Assembly (NCBI GenBank): GCA_040400085.1 | Contig: JBBAQX010000014.1 | Location: 19,867 to 83,866 of the forward strand | Direction of reading: 5' to 3' | Length of the DNA: 64,000 nt | From: HNR sp040400085 | GTDB taxonomy: Bacteria; Actinomycetota; Actinomycetes; Actinomycetales; Microbacteriaceae | Shown here: piece after piece, positions 62,950 through 64,000 of the stretch | Layout: each line of letters starts with the position of its first letter | Numbering within the stretch: the first letter of the stretch is position 1 | Notes under the pieces: generated by a model | The model's database searches: none | Seen by the model: only the letters and a program-made list of their open reading frames with translations | Told to the model about the DNA's origin: nothing | Program-made: the position numbers and the translations under genes

Positions 62950-63921
62950 ATGACACAGGCAATATCGCTCTCCTCCTACGGGGGCCCGGACGTCCTTACG
63001 CTCACGGACATCCCGGCCCCACAAGTATCACCAGGTCGGCTTCTCGTTCGCACACAAGCGACCGGGGTGAACTTCATTGAGACCTATCAGCGGGCTGGCG
63101 TCTACCCGGTCCCGCTGCCTTTTACTCCGGGAGCCGAGGGATCCGGAATCGTTGAGGCTGTGGGCGAGGGGGTAGACACATTTTCGGTTGGTGACCGAGT
63201 CACCACGACTGAGGCAAGTGGAACCTATGCCGAGACCTTTGTCGTAGATGCCGATCGCGCCTATCGAATACCGGATGCCGTCGACAGCGAAACCGCGGCA
63301 GCAGTTCCCCTGCAGGGGCTCACCGCCCACTACCTGTGCACATCAGCATATGCCGCCTCGGCCGGAGACGTAGCTGTGGTTCATGCTGGAGCCGGTGGCG
63401 TGGGCCTGCTGCTCACCCAGATGCTCGCGGCACGGGGCGTTACCGTAATCACTACGACCTCGACTGAGGAGAAAGCTGCACTCAGCCGGGAGGCTGGAGC
63501 ATCTTACTCGTGTGGTTACCGAGGCTTCGGTGAACAGGTAAGGGAGATCACCGGTGGTGCCGGAGCGTCTGTCGTGTTTGACGGCGTCGGAAAAACAACC
63601 TTTGACGAGTCGCTTTCGAGCCTGCGCGTGCGCGGAACCATGGTGCTTTTTGGTGGCGCTTCGGGCCAGGTGCCGCCGTTCGACCTCCAACGACTCAACG
63701 CGGGCGGATCCCTCTCTATTACACGACCGTCTTTGGGCCACTTCCTACTCACAGCGGAAGAACGCGCCTGGCGATACACCGAGGTATTCAATTCCCTAGT
63801 TGAAGGCTCTTTGAAAGTCAGAATTGGCGCTCGTTTTTCACTTGAGGATGCCGGGGCCGCTCATCGGGCTCTTGAAAGTCGAGCAACCACCGGCAAGGTC
63901 ATCCTCACTCCCCCGCGCTAA
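62950..63921 (+). CDS. NADPH:quinone oxidoreductase, zeta-crystallin-like MDR enzyme
   Basis: The ATG at 62950 has AAAGGA six bases upstream and gives 323 residues. The GroES-like domain (TGVNFIETYQRAGVYPVPLPFTPGAEGSGIV) leads to a Rossmann domain with AGAGGVGLLLTQML, the AxxGVG motif of quinone oxidoreductases. It lacks the zinc-ligand cysteines of alcohol dehydrogenases. It would reduce quinones or enals with NADPH. Confidence 0.94.
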   Translation: MTQAISLSSYGGPDVLTLTDIPAPQVSPGRLLVRTQATGVNFIETYQRAGVYPVPLPFTPGAEGSGIVEAVGEGVDTFSVGDRVTTTEASGTYAETFVVDADRAYRIPDAVDSETAAAVPLQGLTAHYLCTSAYAASAGDVAVVHAGAGGVGLLLTQMLAARGVTVITTTSTEEKAALSREAGASYSCGYRGFGEQVREITGGAGASVVFDGVGKTTFDESLSSLRVRGTMVLFGGASGQVPPFDLQRLNAGGSLSITRPSLGHFLLTAEERAWRYTEVFNSLVEGSLKVRIGARFSLEDAGAAHRALESRATTGKVILTPPR

Positions 63922-64000
63922 GCCTTGGCGGCTTCGATGTCAAGGCCACGCGGCACACCCGCATACCGACCCCGCACCCACCGCGCAGAACCCCTCCACG
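63918..64000 (-). CDS. Partial unidentified minus-strand gene, C-terminus only
   Basis: A frame open from the right edge ends at a TAG at 63920-63918 that overlaps the TAA of the quinone oxidoreductase in CTAA. The last residues read WVRGRYAGVPRGLDIEAAKA. The overlap matches the CTAA arrangement at 54293. The tail is too short to name. Confidence 0.45.
   Translation of the reverse strand, partial: WRGSARWVRGRYAGVPRGLDIEAAKA

Overview
The window looks like a piece of the chromosome of a high-GC Gram-positive actinobacterium, most likely a Microbacteriaceae relative. The reasons are many GTG starts, a DUF3151-purA pair, the actinobacterial-type long NadA and bifunctional rhamnulose-phosphate aldolase, and several cell-wall proteins with LPxTG/LAxTG-like sorting signals. 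I saw no tRNA, rRNA, CRISPR array, phage or intact transposon.

Layout. 1-707: a GNAT-cupin fusion that runs off the left edge. 758-6771 (minus): an NAD biosynthesis operon nrtR-nadA-nadB-nadC-cysteine desulfurase. The last four genes overlap by 1-4 bp, and two inverted repeats lie in the promoter/leader of nrtR. 7049-9085 (minus): DUF3151, purA and chorismate mutase. 9200-12241: a cell-wall-anchored beta-helix protein. 12682-14402: an RNA methyltransferase and a LacI-family regulator. 14776-21938: a 1785-residue DUF11/SdrD-B surface protein preceded by an ECF sigma factor fused to an anti-sigma zinc motif, membrane segments and an outer domain. 22585-36125: the L-rhamnose locus, with an ABC transporter (rhaTPQS) and rhaM-rhaI-rhaD-rhaB. 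The transporter and catabolic operons each have the same LacI-type operator at the same place relative to a sigma-70-like promoter. A nucleoside hydrolase, a glycerol-dehydrogenase-like enzyme and a phosphotransferase lie between the two operons.

36166-37484: a hydroxyacid dehydrogenase and a small lipoprotein. 37746-44706: a second pair of a sigma/anti-sigma/outer-domain fusion and a large surface protein. 44882-49727 (minus): a sugar/inositol-type ABC importer, an IolG-like dehydrogenase and a TIM-barrel isomerase. 50083-52122: an internalin-like LRR surface protein. 52236-54296: lldR-lldD with an LldR-like operator. 54293-58533 (minus): amidase, M20 amidohydrolase and an MHS transporter, a ureide/amide scavenging set. 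59018-63921: argG, a LysR regulator, a membrane HExxH protein and a quinone oxidoreductase.

How it fits together. Rhamnose is imported, epimerised, isomerised, phosphorylated and split. The SDR half of RhaD can oxidise L-lactaldehyde to lactate, which LldD can take to pyruvate. The most novel element is the repeated pairing of a membrane-tethered sigma factor with a large surface protein. In each pair the outer domain of the sigma protein belongs to the same fold class as the repeats of its neighbour (DUF11 with DUF11, Big_6-like with Big_6-like). This suggests two modular surface-sensing circuits, each with its sigma factor, anti-sigma and sensor domains in one polypeptide.
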